DNA of 64,000 nt, from positions 124,001-188,000 of the forward strand of contig NZ_NWUX01000005.1 of the NCBI RefSeq assembly GCF_002374315.1, in the 5' to 3' direction. This stretch comes from Vreelandella nigrificans (GTDB lineage: Bacteria; Pseudomonadota; Gammaproteobacteria; Pseudomonadales; Halomonadaceae). The notes beneath the pieces were generated by a model. The model was not told where the DNA came from. It saw only the letters and a program-made list of their open reading frames with translations, and made no database searches. Position numbers and translations under genes: made by a program. Of the stretch, positions 1-8,604 are shown piece after piece (positions within the stretch are counted from its first letter, which is position 1; each line of letters begins with the position of its first letter).

Positions 1-234
1 GATGCGTTTGAGTGCTTCTTGCAACTGATAACCACAGTCACAGCGCATAGAGAACAACGCATCACCGGTTAAACACTCAGAGTGCACGCGCCCTAAAACC
101 GGCTCCCCGCCACTCACGTCACCGAGCGTTAGCGCAATATGGTCTTTACCCGTGGCCTCGTCTTCGAAACCATGCATAGTGAATGTGGCCCAGGGAGTGG
201 GCAGCTGAGAAGCAGCAATGAAGCGGATGGTCAC
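1..234 (-). CDS. ribA: GTP cyclohydrolase II, N-terminal part (cut by window edge)
   Basis: Only the first 78 codons are present; the rest lies before the window. The enzyme opens the imidazole ring of GTP in the first committed step of riboflavin synthesis, in the cytoplasm. The segment HSECLTGD followed by RCDCG holds the three zinc-binding cysteines, which fall at residues 54, 65 and 67, the same numbering as E. coli RibA. The start is a GTG with a GAGG ribosome site six bases upstream. It is divergent from hemE across about 230 bp. The open frame runs cleanly to the window edge, so nothing suggests a broken gene. Confidence 0.93.
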   Translation of the reverse strand, partial: MTIRFIAASQLPTPWATFTMHGFEDEATGKDHIALTLGDVSGGEPVLGRVHSECLTGDALFSMRCDCGYQLQEALKRI

Positions 235-463
235 AGGTTACCTCGCTGATTAACCAAACCAGTTAACCACACCAGTGTTGGCAAAGTGATCATATAGTTT
301 ACCAGGAAGCGGCTGCCGCCTCACGGTATCGTGTCGGTATGGAATGCGGATAAAATTTGATCGAACACGACGATTTTAGCCAAGGATGACGCCGCGATGC
401 GTTCTATCTTCAAGTACAATGGCTACCTTACAATGTGGGCAAATTTCTCAAGAGCAAGTGTCT

Positions 464-1579
464 ATGACCACCACACCTTTGCAAAACGATCGTTTTCTTC
501 GCGCGCTGGCACGCCAGCCAGTTGACCGCACTCCGGTGTGGATGATGCGTCAAGCCGGTCGCTACCTGCCGGAATACCGCGCCAGCCGGGCAGATGCCGG
601 TAGCTTCATGGACCTGTGCCGCAACCATGACTTGGCCTGCGAAGTCACCCTACAGCCCTTAGAACGCTACCCGCTTGACGCCGCTATTCTGTTCTCGGAT
701 ATCTTGACGATCCCTGACGCGATGGGGTTAGGACTCTATTTTGAAACCGGCGAAGGCCCGAAATTCAAAAAAACTGTGCGTACGCCGCAAGAAGTGGCCG
801 CGCTGAGCGTACCCGATGCAGAACGCGATCTTGATTACGTCATGCGGGCAGTATCAACTATCCGCCGCGAGCTTAATGGCCGCGTACCGCTGATTGGTTT
901 TTCAGGCAGCCCCTGGACGCTGGCTACCTACATGGTGGAAGGCGGATCCAGTAAGGATTTCCGCCACCTGAAAACCATGCTTTACGATACGCCAGACACC
1001 ATGCACCAGTTGCTGGACATCCTGGCCCACGCGGTGACCGACTACCTTAACGCCCAAATTCGTGCGGGCGCGCAGGCGGTACAGATTTTTGATACCTGGG
1101 GTGGCGCGCTTTCGACACCGGCCTACCTTGAGTTCTCGCTACGCTATATGGAGCAGATTGTCTCTGGGCTAATCCGCGAGCATGACGGGCGCCGCGTACC
1201 GGTGATTCTGTTTACCAAAAACGGTGGTCAGTGGCTTGAGCATATCGCCTGCGCCGGTGCTGACGCATTAGGTATCGACTGGTCCACCGAGCTTTCCGAT
1301 GCCCGCGCGCGGGTCGGCCATAAAGTGGCTCTGCAAGGCAACCTTGATCCCAACGTGCTGTTTGCACGGCCTTCTGCGATTCGTGCAGAAGTAGCGCGGG
1401 TGCTGGAAAGCTACGGCCATGGCCCTGGCCATGTGTTTAATCTTGGCCACGGCATCAGCCAATTCACTAACCCCGATAATGTCACCGCCTTTATGGAGGC
1501 GCTGCACGATTTAAGCCCTCAGTATCATCAGGGCATCACGACCCAAACGAGCGGCCAATGCTCAGGAGCAAAGCAATGA
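464..1579 (+). CDS. hemE: Uroporphyrinogen decarboxylase
   Basis: Removes four carboxyl groups from uroporphyrinogen III to give coproporphyrinogen III in haem synthesis; cytoplasmic. The family signature [11 protein letters not shown] is at residues 28-38, followed by LFSDIL with the catalytic aspartate and by [13 protein letters not shown]. The reading frame is open 26 codons further upstream, but the ATG at 464 begins [16 protein letters not shown], which matches where family members start, so I use it. The protein is 371 aa against 354 in E. coli; the excess is mostly a C-terminal tail of about 17 residues. Its TGA overlaps the speE ATG (ATGA), so the two are probably translationally coupled. 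Confidence 0.95.
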   Translation: MTTTPLQNDRFLRALARQPVDRTPVWMMRQAGRYLPEYRASRADAGSFMDLCRNHDLACEVTLQPLERYPLDAAILFSDILTIPDAMGLGLYFETGEGPKFKKTVRTPQEVAALSVPDAERDLDYVMRAVSTIRRELNGRVPLIGFSGSPWTLATYMVEGGSSKDFRHLKTMLYDTPDTMHQLLDILAHAVTDYLNAQIRAGAQAVQIFDTWGGALSTPAYLEFSLRYMEQIVSGLIREHDGRRVPVILFTKNGGQWLEHIACAGADALGIDWSTELSDARARVGHKVALQGNLDPNVLFARPSAIRAEVARVLESYGHGPGHVFNLGHGISQFTNPDNVTAFMEALHDLSPQYHQGITTQTSGQCSGAKQ

Positions 1580-2436
1580 GCGAATTACGCGACGACCAGT
1601 GGTTTACCGAGGTCTTTGATAGTCACGGCAGTGCTTTCTCGCTGAAAGTCTCTGAAAAACTGCTGGATGTACAAAGCCCTTATCAACACCTGGAAGTGTA
1701 TGCCACCGAAACCTACGGCAACCTAATGGTGCTGGATGGCTGCGTGATGCTGACCGATCGCGACAATTTTCTCTATCATGAGATGATTGCCCACCCAGTC
1801 CTGTTCACCCATCAAGACCCCAAACGGGTGGTGATTATTGGTGGCGGCGACTGTGGTACGCTCAAAGAGGTACTGCGCCATCCAGGCGTTGAAAAGGTCA
1901 CTCAAATCGATATCGATGAAGAGGTTACCAAGGCCGCTGAGCGCTTCTTCCCCGCTCTAGTGGAAGCCAACGGCGACCCACGTGCGGAACTACTGTTTGC
2001 CGACGGCGTAAAATGGGTAGACGATGCGCCGGATGAGAGTATCGATGTGCTGATTATCGACTCCACTGACCCAGTTGGCCCCGCTGAAGGGTTATTTAAA
2101 ACCGATTTCTTGAAGCGCTGCCACCGCATTCTAAAAAATGGCGGTGTGATGGTTCAACAGAGCGAATCGCCGCTCTACCACAGCGGTTCGATTATTCGCG
2201 AATTGCGCAACGATATGTGTGAAGCAGGCTTTGATAGCGTTGCCACCCTACCTTTCCCGCAGCCGGTCTACCCTTCTGGCTGGTGGAGTGTGACCCTGGC
2301 AGGCAAAAACACCAATGTGGAAAGCTTTCGCGAACAGGCTGCCGCCAACCACGAAATGCCGCTACAGTACTACACAGCAGATGCCCACCGTGGTGCACTA
2401 GCGCTGCCGCCTTTTATTCGTAAAGCCTTCGCGTAA
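1576..2436 (+). CDS. speE: Spermidine synthase (polyamine aminopropyltransferase)
   Basis: Transfers an aminopropyl group from decarboxylated S-adenosylmethionine to putrescine. The nucleotide-binding motif is [15 protein letters not shown], then DIDEEV and the catalytic region [15 protein letters not shown]. Length is 286 aa, close to E. coli SpeE (288). The start is the ATG at 1576, with CAGGAG seven bases upstream; an earlier in-frame ATG at 1558 lies inside hemE without a ribosome site. It overlaps the hemE stop by four bases and is followed by a clear intrinsic terminator, so hemE-speE looks like a two-gene operon. Pairing a haem gene with a polyamine gene has no obvious metabolic reason. 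Confidence 0.94.
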   Translation: MSELRDDQWFTEVFDSHGSAFSLKVSEKLLDVQSPYQHLEVYATETYGNLMVLDGCVMLTDRDNFLYHEMIAHPVLFTHQDPKRVVIIGGGDCGTLKEVLRHPGVEKVTQIDIDEEVTKAAERFFPALVEANGDPRAELLFADGVKWVDDAPDESIDVLIIDSTDPVGPAEGLFKTDFLKRCHRILKNGGVMVQQSESPLYHSGSIIRELRNDMCEAGFDSVATLPFPQPVYPSGWWSVTLAGKNTNVESFREQAAANHEMPLQYYTADAHRGALALPPFIRKAFA

Positions 2437-2461
2437 GTTAAGCGCGAAGTTGCCATCAGCG

Positions 2462-2488
2462 AAGGCCGGGCACTGCTCGGCCTTTTTT
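2462..2488 (+). terminator. Intrinsic terminator after speE
   Basis: A 7-bp stem (AAGGCCG at 2462-2468 with CGGCCTT at 2478-2484) has a 9-base loop and runs into a T tract. It ends the hemE-speE unit just 43 bases before aapJ1, so aapJ1 must be read from a promoter within or just after it, or by read-through. Confidence 0.8.
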
Positions 2489-2530
2489 GTGCTTTTAGGT
2501 TAGTTTCGCTACTCACGTTAAGGAATAAAA

Positions 2531-3541
2531 ATGAAAAACGTTCGTTGGTTGGGATTAGGGCTAAGCATATTGGTACCTACAGTGGCCATGGCCAGCACAT
2601 TGGAAACCGTGCAAAACCGCGATAGCGTTCGCTGTGGGGTTAACGCTGCTCAACCCGGTTTCTCATCGCTGGATGATGATGACCAGTACAGGGGGCTTGA
2701 TACTGACGTGTGCAGGGCGATAGCTGCGGCTGCTCTGGGGGATGCGACAAAAGTAGATTTCGTACCCCTGGATTCCGTGGAGCGCTTTACCGCACTGCAG
2801 TCTGGCGAAGTCGATGTACTATCCCGTACCACTACCTGGACATCGAGCCGCGATACCACGCTTGGGATGCACTTTACCGGTGTCAGCTATTACGATGGCC
2901 AAGCTTTCATGGTGGCTAGCGACCTTGGCGTACAGAGCGCCAAAGAGCTGGATGGCGCAGCGGTTTGCACCCAATCAGGCACCACCAGCGAGCTTAACCT
3001 TTCCGATTACTTCCGTGTCAATGGCATGACCTATGACCCGGTGGTGTTTGATGCTCCTGAACAGTCGATTGCCGGCTTCGAAGCGGGCCGTTGTGACGTA
3101 CTAAGCTCGGATGCTTCCCAGCTGTATGCCCAACGCATGCAACTTTCCGACCCAGATATGGCAGTAGTGCTACCGGAAATCATCTCGAAAGAACCGCTTG
3201 GCCCCGCTGTACGCCAAGGCGATGATCAGTGGTTTAACATCGTGAAGTGGTCACTCTTTGCCATGCTCAACGCTGAAGAGCTGGGCGTTAGCCAGGAGAA
3301 TGTGGACGAACAGCGCGAATCAGAAGATCCCGATGTGATGCGCCTGCTGGGGAAAGACGGTAATTTTGGCGAAGCCATGGGCATTGAGGCCGACTGGGCG
3401 TACCAAATCGTCAAACAAGTAGGCAACTATGCCGATATGTATGATCGCAATGTGGGCGCTGGATCAGAGTTTAACATTGCACGTGGTTTAAACGGCCTTT
3501 GGAATGACGGCGGCATTCAGTACGCACCACCGATTCGCTAG
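2531..3541 (+). CDS. aapJ: Amino-acid ABC transporter substrate-binding protein (AapJ type), copy 1
   Basis: Periplasmic binding protein of the general L-amino-acid (AapJQMP) ABC importer family. It has an N-terminal signal peptide ending near VAMAS. The mature part has the family features VRCGV, GLDTDVCRAIAAAALGD, SVERFTALQSGEVDVLSRTTTWT and the C-terminal GIQYAPPIR. Length is 336 aa. The SD is AAGGA, nine bases before ATG. A second very similar gene follows 238 bp downstream, and only that copy leads directly into the permease genes. Copy 1 ends before a large inverted repeat and may be expressed on its own. Different ligand preference from copy 2 is possible but not visible here. Confidence 0.92.
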   Translation: MKNVRWLGLGLSILVPTVAMASTLETVQNRDSVRCGVNAAQPGFSSLDDDDQYRGLDTDVCRAIAAAALGDATKVDFVPLDSVERFTALQSGEVDVLSRTTTWTSSRDTTLGMHFTGVSYYDGQAFMVASDLGVQSAKELDGAAVCTQSGTTSELNLSDYFRVNGMTYDPVVFDAPEQSIAGFEAGRCDVLSSDASQLYAQRMQLSDPDMAVVLPEIISKEPLGPAVRQGDDQWFNIVKWSLFAMLNAEELGVSQENVDEQRESEDPDVMRLLGKDGNFGEAMGIEADWAYQIVKQVGNYADMYDRNVGAGSEFNIARGLNGLWNDGGIQYAPPIR

Positions 3542-3576
3542 CCTTTTTTATAAGGCCTATCAAATAGTTACGTCTA

Positions 3577-3626
3577 TGCATTAGCGGCAGCGCACCAAAA
3601 TAGTGCTTGTGATAGCCGCTAATGCA
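3577..3626. repeat. 12-bp perfect inverted repeat between the two aapJ genes
   Basis: TGCATTAGCGGC at 3577-3588 is exactly complementary to GCCGCTAATGCA at 3615-3626. The 26-base interval contains a second, smaller dyad (GCAC...GTGC). In RNA this would be a long hairpin that could terminate or protect the aapJ1 message. In DNA the inner dyad resembles an NtrC site. There is no T tract directly after it, so it is not a classical terminator. Confidence 0.75.
3591..3607. promoter_or_regulatory. NtrC-like enhancer site
   Basis: GCACCAAAATAGTGC fits the enteric NtrC consensus GCACC-N4-TGGTGC with one change in the core. It is centred near 3599, about 130 bp upstream of the start expected from the sigma-54 element at 3704-3719, a usual enhancer distance. 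A weaker, wider-spaced dyad (TGCACC...TGGTAGGCA) lies at about 3633-3654. Assignment rests on sequence resemblance only. Confidence 0.55.
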
Positions 3627-3703
3627 CTTTCTTGCACCACAACTTTGGTAGGCACTCGCCTCTTTTGCGTTGAAAAGCGCTGAATCTTACTGCATATCCT
3701 TTC

Positions 3704-3719
3704 TGGCATCTTCCTTGCT
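3704..3719 (+). promoter_or_regulatory. Sigma-54 (RpoN) promoter of aapJ2QMP
   Basis: TGGCATCTTCCTTGCT has the -24 GG and -12 GC separated by exactly ten bases, as RpoN promoters require, with TGGCA and TTGCT both matching consensus. Transcription would start near 3730, about 50 bases before the second aapJ. With the NtrC-like dyad upstream, this suggests induction under nitrogen limitation. Confidence 0.7.
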
Positions 3720-3779
3720 AGCTTTTAGTGTCATGCACCTGCATGCATAACGACATTAAATCGAGGAAGGGGAACTACC

Positions 3780-4805
3780 ATGCTTAACAAGAAACACTTG
3801 GTACTGCTTGCATCAGCTGGTGTTATTACCGTTGCTGGTGTCGCGACTGCTCACGCCAGCACGCTGGATGACACGCGTTCCCGCGGTGCTGTGCAGTGTG
3901 GTGTAAGTGATGGCTTGCCAGGCTTTTCCGCTCCTGACGATAGTGGTGAATGGCAAGGTCTCGACGTAGATGTATGTCGTGCCGTAGCGGCCGCAGTACT
4001 TGGCGATGCGGATGCGGTTAACTATATCTCGTTGAATGCTGTTGAGCGTTTCACCGCCCTTCAGTCTGGTGAAGTCGATATCCTTTCACGTAACACCACT
4101 TGGACCACCACCCGCGACACCACCCTGGGCTTAAATTTCACCGGCGTTAACTTTTACGACGGCCAAGGCTTCATGGTTTCCACAGATTTAGGTATTTCCA
4201 GTGCGTCTGAGTTAGACGGCGCCGCGATCTGTATCCAATCAGGCACAACGACGGAGCTAAACCTAGCTGACTACTTCCGTGCTAACGGCATGGAGTTTGA
4301 CCCCATTGTTTTCGATACCTCTGAACAGACCGTGGGCGGCTTCCAAGCTGGCCGTTGTGACGTTCTCACTTCAGACACCTCTCAGTTGGCCGCACTACGT
4401 ATTCAGTTAGACGACCCGTCTGCCGCGATGATTCTGCCTGACGTTATCTCTAAAGAGCCGCTGGGTCCTGTTGTTCGCCAAGGAGATGATCAGTGGTTCA
4501 ATATTGTTAAGTGGTCGCTGTTCGCAATGCTTAACGGTGAAGAGTACGGTGTGACCAGCGAAAATGCTGAAGAAATGCGCGACTCTGATAACCCTGATGT
4601 TGCTCGCCTGCTTGGCCAAGACGGCAACTATGGCGAAGGCATGGGCCTAGAGGCTGATTGGGCTTACAACATCCTTAGCCAAGTAGGTAACTATGGCGAA
4701 AGCTTTGAGCGCAACGTAGGTATGGATTCCCCCCTGGAAATCGAACGTGGCGTTAACGCCCTTTGGAACCAAGGTGGCTTCCAGTACGCACCGCCGATTC
4801 GCTAA
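3780..4805 (+). CDS. aapJ: Amino-acid ABC transporter substrate-binding protein (AapJ type), copy 2
   Basis: Second periplasmic binding protein of the general L-amino-acid importer, 341 aa, with a signal peptide ending in AHAS. It aligns with copy 1 along its whole length (VQCGVSDGLPGFS, GLDVDVCRAVAAAVLGD, LSRNTTWTTTRDTTLGL, FQYAPPIR), so the pair arose by tandem duplication. A strong purine-rich ribosome site (GAGGAAGGGG) precedes the ATG. It is the first gene of the sigma-54 driven unit and is followed by a hairpin and then by aapQ, the usual order of this operon. Confidence 0.93.
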   Translation: MLNKKHLVLLASAGVITVAGVATAHASTLDDTRSRGAVQCGVSDGLPGFSAPDDSGEWQGLDVDVCRAVAAAVLGDADAVNYISLNAVERFTALQSGEVDILSRNTTWTTTRDTTLGLNFTGVNFYDGQGFMVSTDLGISSASELDGAAICIQSGTTTELNLADYFRANGMEFDPIVFDTSEQTVGGFQAGRCDVLTSDTSQLAALRIQLDDPSAAMILPDVISKEPLGPVVRQGDDQWFNIVKWSLFAMLNGEEYGVTSENAEEMRDSDNPDVARLLGQDGNYGEGMGLEADWAYNILSQVGNYGESFERNVGMDSPLEIERGVNALWNQGGFQYAPPIR

Positions 4806-4821
4806 GCGTCTCGCTTGACCC

Positions 4822-4884
4822 TGGCCCGCCGCTCTTTTCCGTTGCCTATTCAAGGGCATAGGTTTCAAGAGTATAGGCGGGCCA
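4822..4884 (+). repeat. Stem-loop between binding-protein and permease genes
   Basis: TGGCCCGCC at 4822-4830 pairs perfectly with GGCGGGCCA at 4876-4884, and an inner CCTAT/ATAGG pair can form within the loop. There is no T tract. In other binding-protein operons (malE-malF, for example) such a hairpin protects the upstream message and keeps binding protein in excess over permease; that role is inferred here. Confidence 0.65.
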
Positions 4885-4919
4885 TCTGATTGACCTGCCG
4901 TATCGCGGAGACGCTACCC

Positions 4920-6110
4920 ATGTCCGTAAGCCCCAACACTCGCCCAGTTGGCCAAAAGCCGCCTTTCTGGCGGGATCGTGCAAAACGTGCACTTATTTTC
5001 CAATTGCTTCTAGTGGCTGCTGTTGCTGCCTTTTTGCTCTACATCGTCGGCAACACTCAAGACAACTTATCCGCACGCGGAATTACCACCGGGTTTGGTT
5101 TCCTAGGCAACACCGCAGGCTTTGGAATAGTACAGAGTTTGATCGACTACTCTTCTCAAAGCACCTATGGCCGCACTTTTTTGGTTGGCCTATTGAATAC
5201 GCTATTGGTGGGTGGCCTAGGGGTCGTTGCCGCCACTTTTATTGGGTTTATCGTCGGCATTGCCCGCCTATCGCCCAACTGGCTACTGGCTCGCCTTGCT
5301 ACTGCCTATATCGAAACCTTTCGTAATATTCCGCTGCTGCTACAAATTTTCTTTTGGTACTACGCAGTGCTACGCACTCTACCCAGTGCCCGTGACAGCT
5401 TAGCCTTTGGCGAAGTTATTTTCTTAAACGTGCGTGGGCTCTACCTACCTGAACCTCTATTCGAATCGGGCTTTGGCTTAATCCCTGCAACGTTTATCGT
5501 TGCCATCATCGCCAGCATTGCGTTGGTTATATGGAACAGGCGCCGCCATGAAGCCACCGGTAAACGCCTGCCGGCCTACTGGATTTCATTTGCGCTCATT
5601 TTTGGTTTACCGCTGCTGGTGATGTTTGCCACTGGCGTGCCAATCACCTGGGATGTACCGGAGCTACGTGGTTTTAACTTCCGCGGTGGTATAACGGTGA
5701 TTCCTGAGTTTCTTGCTCTATGGCTAGCGCTATCGATTTATACCGCGTCGTTTATCGCTGAAATTGTACGCTCAGGTATCCAAGCCATTTCCCACGGACA
5801 AACCGAGGCCGCCCAGGCCCTCAGCCTACCGCGTAATTTAGTACTACGCTTGGTGGTCATACCACAGGCGCTGCGTGTCATTATTCCCCCGCTTACCAGT
5901 CAATACCTGAACTTAATCAAGAACTCATCGCTAGCCACCGCCATTGGTTATCCCGACCTTGTCTCGGTGTTTGCTGGCACCACGCTGAATCAGACCGGCC
6001 AAGCCATCGAAGTTATCGCAATGACCATGGCGGTTTATCTGACCATCAGCCTGCTGGTGTCCATGTTTATGAACTGGTTCAACGCCCGTGTGGCGCTGGT
6101 TGAACGCTAG
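4920..6110 (+). CDS. aapQ: Amino-acid ABC transporter permease AapQ
   Basis: Inner-membrane subunit of the general L-amino-acid importer, 396 aa, close to the roughly 400 aa of known AapQ. It has about eight hydrophobic segments and an internal cytoplasmic stretch near residue 205 (WNRRRHEATGKR). The EAA loop that docks the ATPase is EAAQALSLPRNLVLRLVVIPQALR. I start at the ATG at 4920, which has GGAG nine bases upstream, rather than the open frame at 4890. aapM follows after 21 bases, and the two permeases would form a heterodimer. Confidence 0.93.
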   Translation: MSVSPNTRPVGQKPPFWRDRAKRALIFQLLLVAAVAAFLLYIVGNTQDNLSARGITTGFGFLGNTAGFGIVQSLIDYSSQSTYGRTFLVGLLNTLLVGGLGVVAATFIGFIVGIARLSPNWLLARLATAYIETFRNIPLLLQIFFWYYAVLRTLPSARDSLAFGEVIFLNVRGLYLPEPLFESGFGLIPATFIVAIIASIALVIWNRRRHEATGKRLPAYWISFALIFGLPLLVMFATGVPITWDVPELRGFNFRGGITVIPEFLALWLALSIYTASFIAEIVRSGIQAISHGQTEAAQALSLPRNLVLRLVVIPQALRVIIPPLTSQYLNLIKNSSLATAIGYPDLVSVFAGTTLNQTGQAIEVIAMTMAVYLTISLLVSMFMNWFNARVALVER

Positions 6111-6131
6111 GCCGATGGCGAGGAAACACAG

Positions 6132-7232
6132 ATGATTCATAACCAAACGATAATCGAACAGCGGCCAGCCCCCAGTAGTTCGGTGGGGCCAGTTGCCTGG
6201 CTGCGCGGCAATCTGTTCAACGGCCCGATTAATACGATCTTTACGCTAATTGGCTTGTATATATTGTATCTATTGGTGGTGCCCACCGTGCAGTGGGCAT
6301 TTATCAACGCCAATTGGGTAGGCACAACCCGCGACGACTGCTCCCGGGAGGGCGCCTGCTGGGTATTTGTTAACGCTCGCTTTACTCAGTTTATTTATGG
6401 CCTCTACCCGCGCACAGAAATCTGGCGCGCCAACATCGTATTTGCGGGCTTCTTTACCCTGATTGCTTGGCTGGCAATACCTCGCCTACCCTTTAAACGC
6501 TGGGTAGCGGTATTTGCCTTAGTGGGCTTCCCTGTCGTGGCCTACGTGCTGCTGCATGGCGGCTACTTTGACCTGCCTCGCGTACCAACGCACCGCTGGG
6601 GCGGTTTAATGCTGACCCTGCTGCTCGCCACTGTGGGTATGGTGGGGGCTCTCCCGATTGGCATTGTGCTGGCCTTGGGCCGACGTTCCAACATGCCCAT
6701 CGTTAAAAGCTTTTGCGTGGTATTCATCGAGTTCTGGCGGGGCGTGCCACTCATTACCGTGCTGTTTATGGCCTCGGTAATGCTGCCTCTATTTTTGCCC
6801 TCAGGGATCAGCGTTGACCGCTTAGTACGTGCGCTTATCGGCCTGACACTGTTCCAAAGTGCCTATATGGCCGAAGTGATCCGCGGAGGGTTGCAGGCCA
6901 TACCGAAGGGGCAAGAAGAGGCCGCTGCAGCCCTTGGGATGACCTATTGGAAACGCATGGGGCTGATCGTGTTACCTCAGGCATTGAAGATGATGATTCC
7001 CGGTATTGTTAATACCTTCATCTCGCTATTTAAAGACACCACTCTGGTGATGATTATTGGATTGTTTGACCTACTGGGCATCGTACAAGCGGCACTGTCC
7101 GACTCTCGCTGGCTAGGCTTCTCGTTGGAGGGCTACGTATTTGCCGCCTTCATGTTCTGGATCTTCTGTTTCAGCATGTCGCGCTACAGCCAATATTTAG
7201 AACGCAAGCTGCACACCGGCCATAAGCGCTAA
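6132..7232 (+). CDS. aapM: Amino-acid ABC transporter permease AapM
   Basis: Second membrane subunit of the importer, 366 aa. It begins with a cytoplasmic tail, then a first membrane helix (IFTLIGLYILYLLVVPTV), and ends with a binding-protein-dependent permease domain. The EAA loop is EEAAAALGMTYWKRMGLIVLPQAL. A periplasmic segment near residues 60-75 carries two cysteines (DDCSREGACW) that could form a disulfide. GAGGAA precedes the ATG. Gene order Q-M-P is that of the rhizobial aap and bzt operons. Confidence 0.93.
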   Translation: MIHNQTIIEQRPAPSSSVGPVAWLRGNLFNGPINTIFTLIGLYILYLLVVPTVQWAFINANWVGTTRDDCSREGACWVFVNARFTQFIYGLYPRTEIWRANIVFAGFFTLIAWLAIPRLPFKRWVAVFALVGFPVVAYVLLHGGYFDLPRVPTHRWGGLMLTLLLATVGMVGALPIGIVLALGRRSNMPIVKSFCVVFIEFWRGVPLITVLFMASVMLPLFLPSGISVDRLVRALIGLTLFQSAYMAEVIRGGLQAIPKGQEEAAAALGMTYWKRMGLIVLPQALKMMIPGIVNTFISLFKDTTLVMIIGLFDLLGIVQAALSDSRWLGFSLEGYVFAAFMFWIFCFSMSRYSQYLERKLHTGHKR

Positions 7233-7269
7233 CGCCGCTTTTATTAACGATTTTTAGCAGGATGACGAC

Positions 7270-8046
7270 ATGACTCAAGCAGCCACCAACATCTCTGGCA
7301 CTAGTACTTCTGACCTGATGGTTGAAATGCGCGGCGTTAACAAATGGTACGGCGATTTTCACGTGCTACGGGATATCGACCTGGAAGTTAAGCGCGGCGA
7401 GCGTATCGTTATTTGCGGGCCGTCAGGCTCGGGCAAATCTACAATGATTCGTTGTATCAACCATTTAGAAGAGCACCAGCAGGGTGACATCGTTGTGGGG
7501 GGGATACCACTGACCCAGGACGTCAAGCGTATTGAACAGATTCGCCGTAGCGTGGGTATGGTATTCCAGCATTTCAACCTGTTCCCTCACTTAACCGTGC
7601 TGGAAAACTGCTGTATCGCGCCGATGTGGGTGCAGAAAAAACCACGCAAAGAGGCCGAAGAGGAGGCCATGCGCTACCTGGAAAGGGTACGTATTGCCGA
7701 GCAGGCTAAAAAGTATCCTGGCCAGCTCTCAGGGGGCCAACAACAGCGTGTCGCCATTGCCCGCTCGCTGTGTATGCACCCCGATGTGATGCTGTTCGAT
7801 GAGCCAACCTCCGCCCTTGATCCTGAAATGATCAAGGAGGTGTTGGACGTAATGGTTGAGCTAGCCAAAGAAGGTATGACCATGCTCTGCGTTACCCATG
7901 AAATGGGTTTCGCAAAGACGGTGGCCGACCGCGTGATTTTTATGGACCAAGGGCAAATCATTGAAGAGAACGCCCCAGAACCCTTCTTTAACAACCCGCA
8001 GTCCGAACGTACTCAGCTGTTCTTAAGCCAGATTCTTGGGCATTAA
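7270..8046 (+). CDS. aapP: Amino-acid ABC transporter ATPase AapP
   Basis: Cytoplasmic ATPase that powers the AapQM permease, 258 aa. The Walker A motif GPSGSGKST is at residues 50-58, the ABC signature is LSGGQQQRV, and Walker B is [14 protein letters not shown], followed by the switch histidine in VTHEMGFA. It closes the aap operon and is followed by a 12-bp hairpin. AapP belongs to the GlnQ/HisP group of polar amino-acid importers. Confidence 0.94.
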   Translation: MTQAATNISGTSTSDLMVEMRGVNKWYGDFHVLRDIDLEVKRGERIVICGPSGSGKSTMIRCINHLEEHQQGDIVVGGIPLTQDVKRIEQIRRSVGMVFQHFNLFPHLTVLENCCIAPMWVQKKPRKEAEEEAMRYLERVRIAEQAKKYPGQLSGGQQQRVAIARSLCMHPDVMLFDEPTSALDPEMIKEVLDVMVELAKEGMTMLCVTHEMGFAKTVADRVIFMDQGQIIEENAPEPFFNNPQSERTQLFLSQILGH

Positions 8047-8087
8047 TCCACAGCCACAACGCCAAAGCAGCTGTTGATAAGTAGTTA

Positions 8088-8115
8088 ATTATGGGCCTCG
8101 CTTGAGGCCCATAAT
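8088..8115 (+). terminator. Hairpin ending the aap operon
   Basis: ATTATGGGCCTC (8088-8099) and GAGGCCCATAAT (8104-8115) form a perfect 12-bp stem with a four-base GCTT loop. The T tract after it is poor, so it may act as a terminator with help or as a message stabiliser. Confidence 0.65.
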
Positions 8116-8170
8116 GCTTCAAAGGCGTTAGAAACGCGTTATTAACAACAGCTCAAAAAAGGATAACCGA

Positions 8171-8569
8171 ATGATTGAAAAGCTGTTTATTGACCGCGCC
8201 CCTCAGCCTATTGCCCCCTTTTCTCACGCCTGCCGAGTTGGCGATCTGGTATTCATCACAGGACAAATGCCAACGGTGCCGGAAACCAATGAAATGCTCT
8301 TGGGCACCTTCACCGAGCAAACTCACCGAGTGATGCAGAACCTAGCGATTGTGTTGGAAGAAGTTGGCAGCGCCTTCGAGTATGTGGTTCAGTCCCGGGT
8401 ATTTATTACCAATATGGGCCACTTCGAAGAGGTCAATAAGGTTTACGCCAGCTACTTCCCCCAGCCACTACCCACCCGCACCTGCATTGGCGTCACAGGC
8501 CTTGCTGGCGGTGCCGATGTGGAAGTCGACATGATCGCCTGGATCCCACCTGCAGAAGGCAACAATTAG
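8171..8569 (+). CDS. RidA/YjgF-family enamine/imine deaminase
   Basis: Small cytoplasmic protein (132 aa) of the Rid family, which hydrolyses reactive enamine or imine intermediates released by pyridoxal-phosphate enzymes such as threonine dehydratase. It has the conserved ITGQMP segment, the arginine in PLPTRTCIGV that binds the substrate carboxylate, and the late acidic segment VEVDMIAW. Length fits the family. AAGGA precedes the ATG. It lies just after an amino-acid importer, which suits a role in amino-acid catabolism, but the hairpin before it suggests its own transcript. Whether it is RidA itself or another Rid subgroup cannot be settled here. Confidence 0.85.
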   Translation: MIEKLFIDRAPQPIAPFSHACRVGDLVFITGQMPTVPETNEMLLGTFTEQTHRVMQNLAIVLEEVGSAFEYVVQSRVFITNMGHFEEVNKVYASYFPQPLPTRTCIGVTGLAGGADVEVDMIAWIPPAEGNN

Positions 8570-8604
8570 CTGCGTGACTGCCTCCCAACGATGGTTTGCA
8601 TCAA

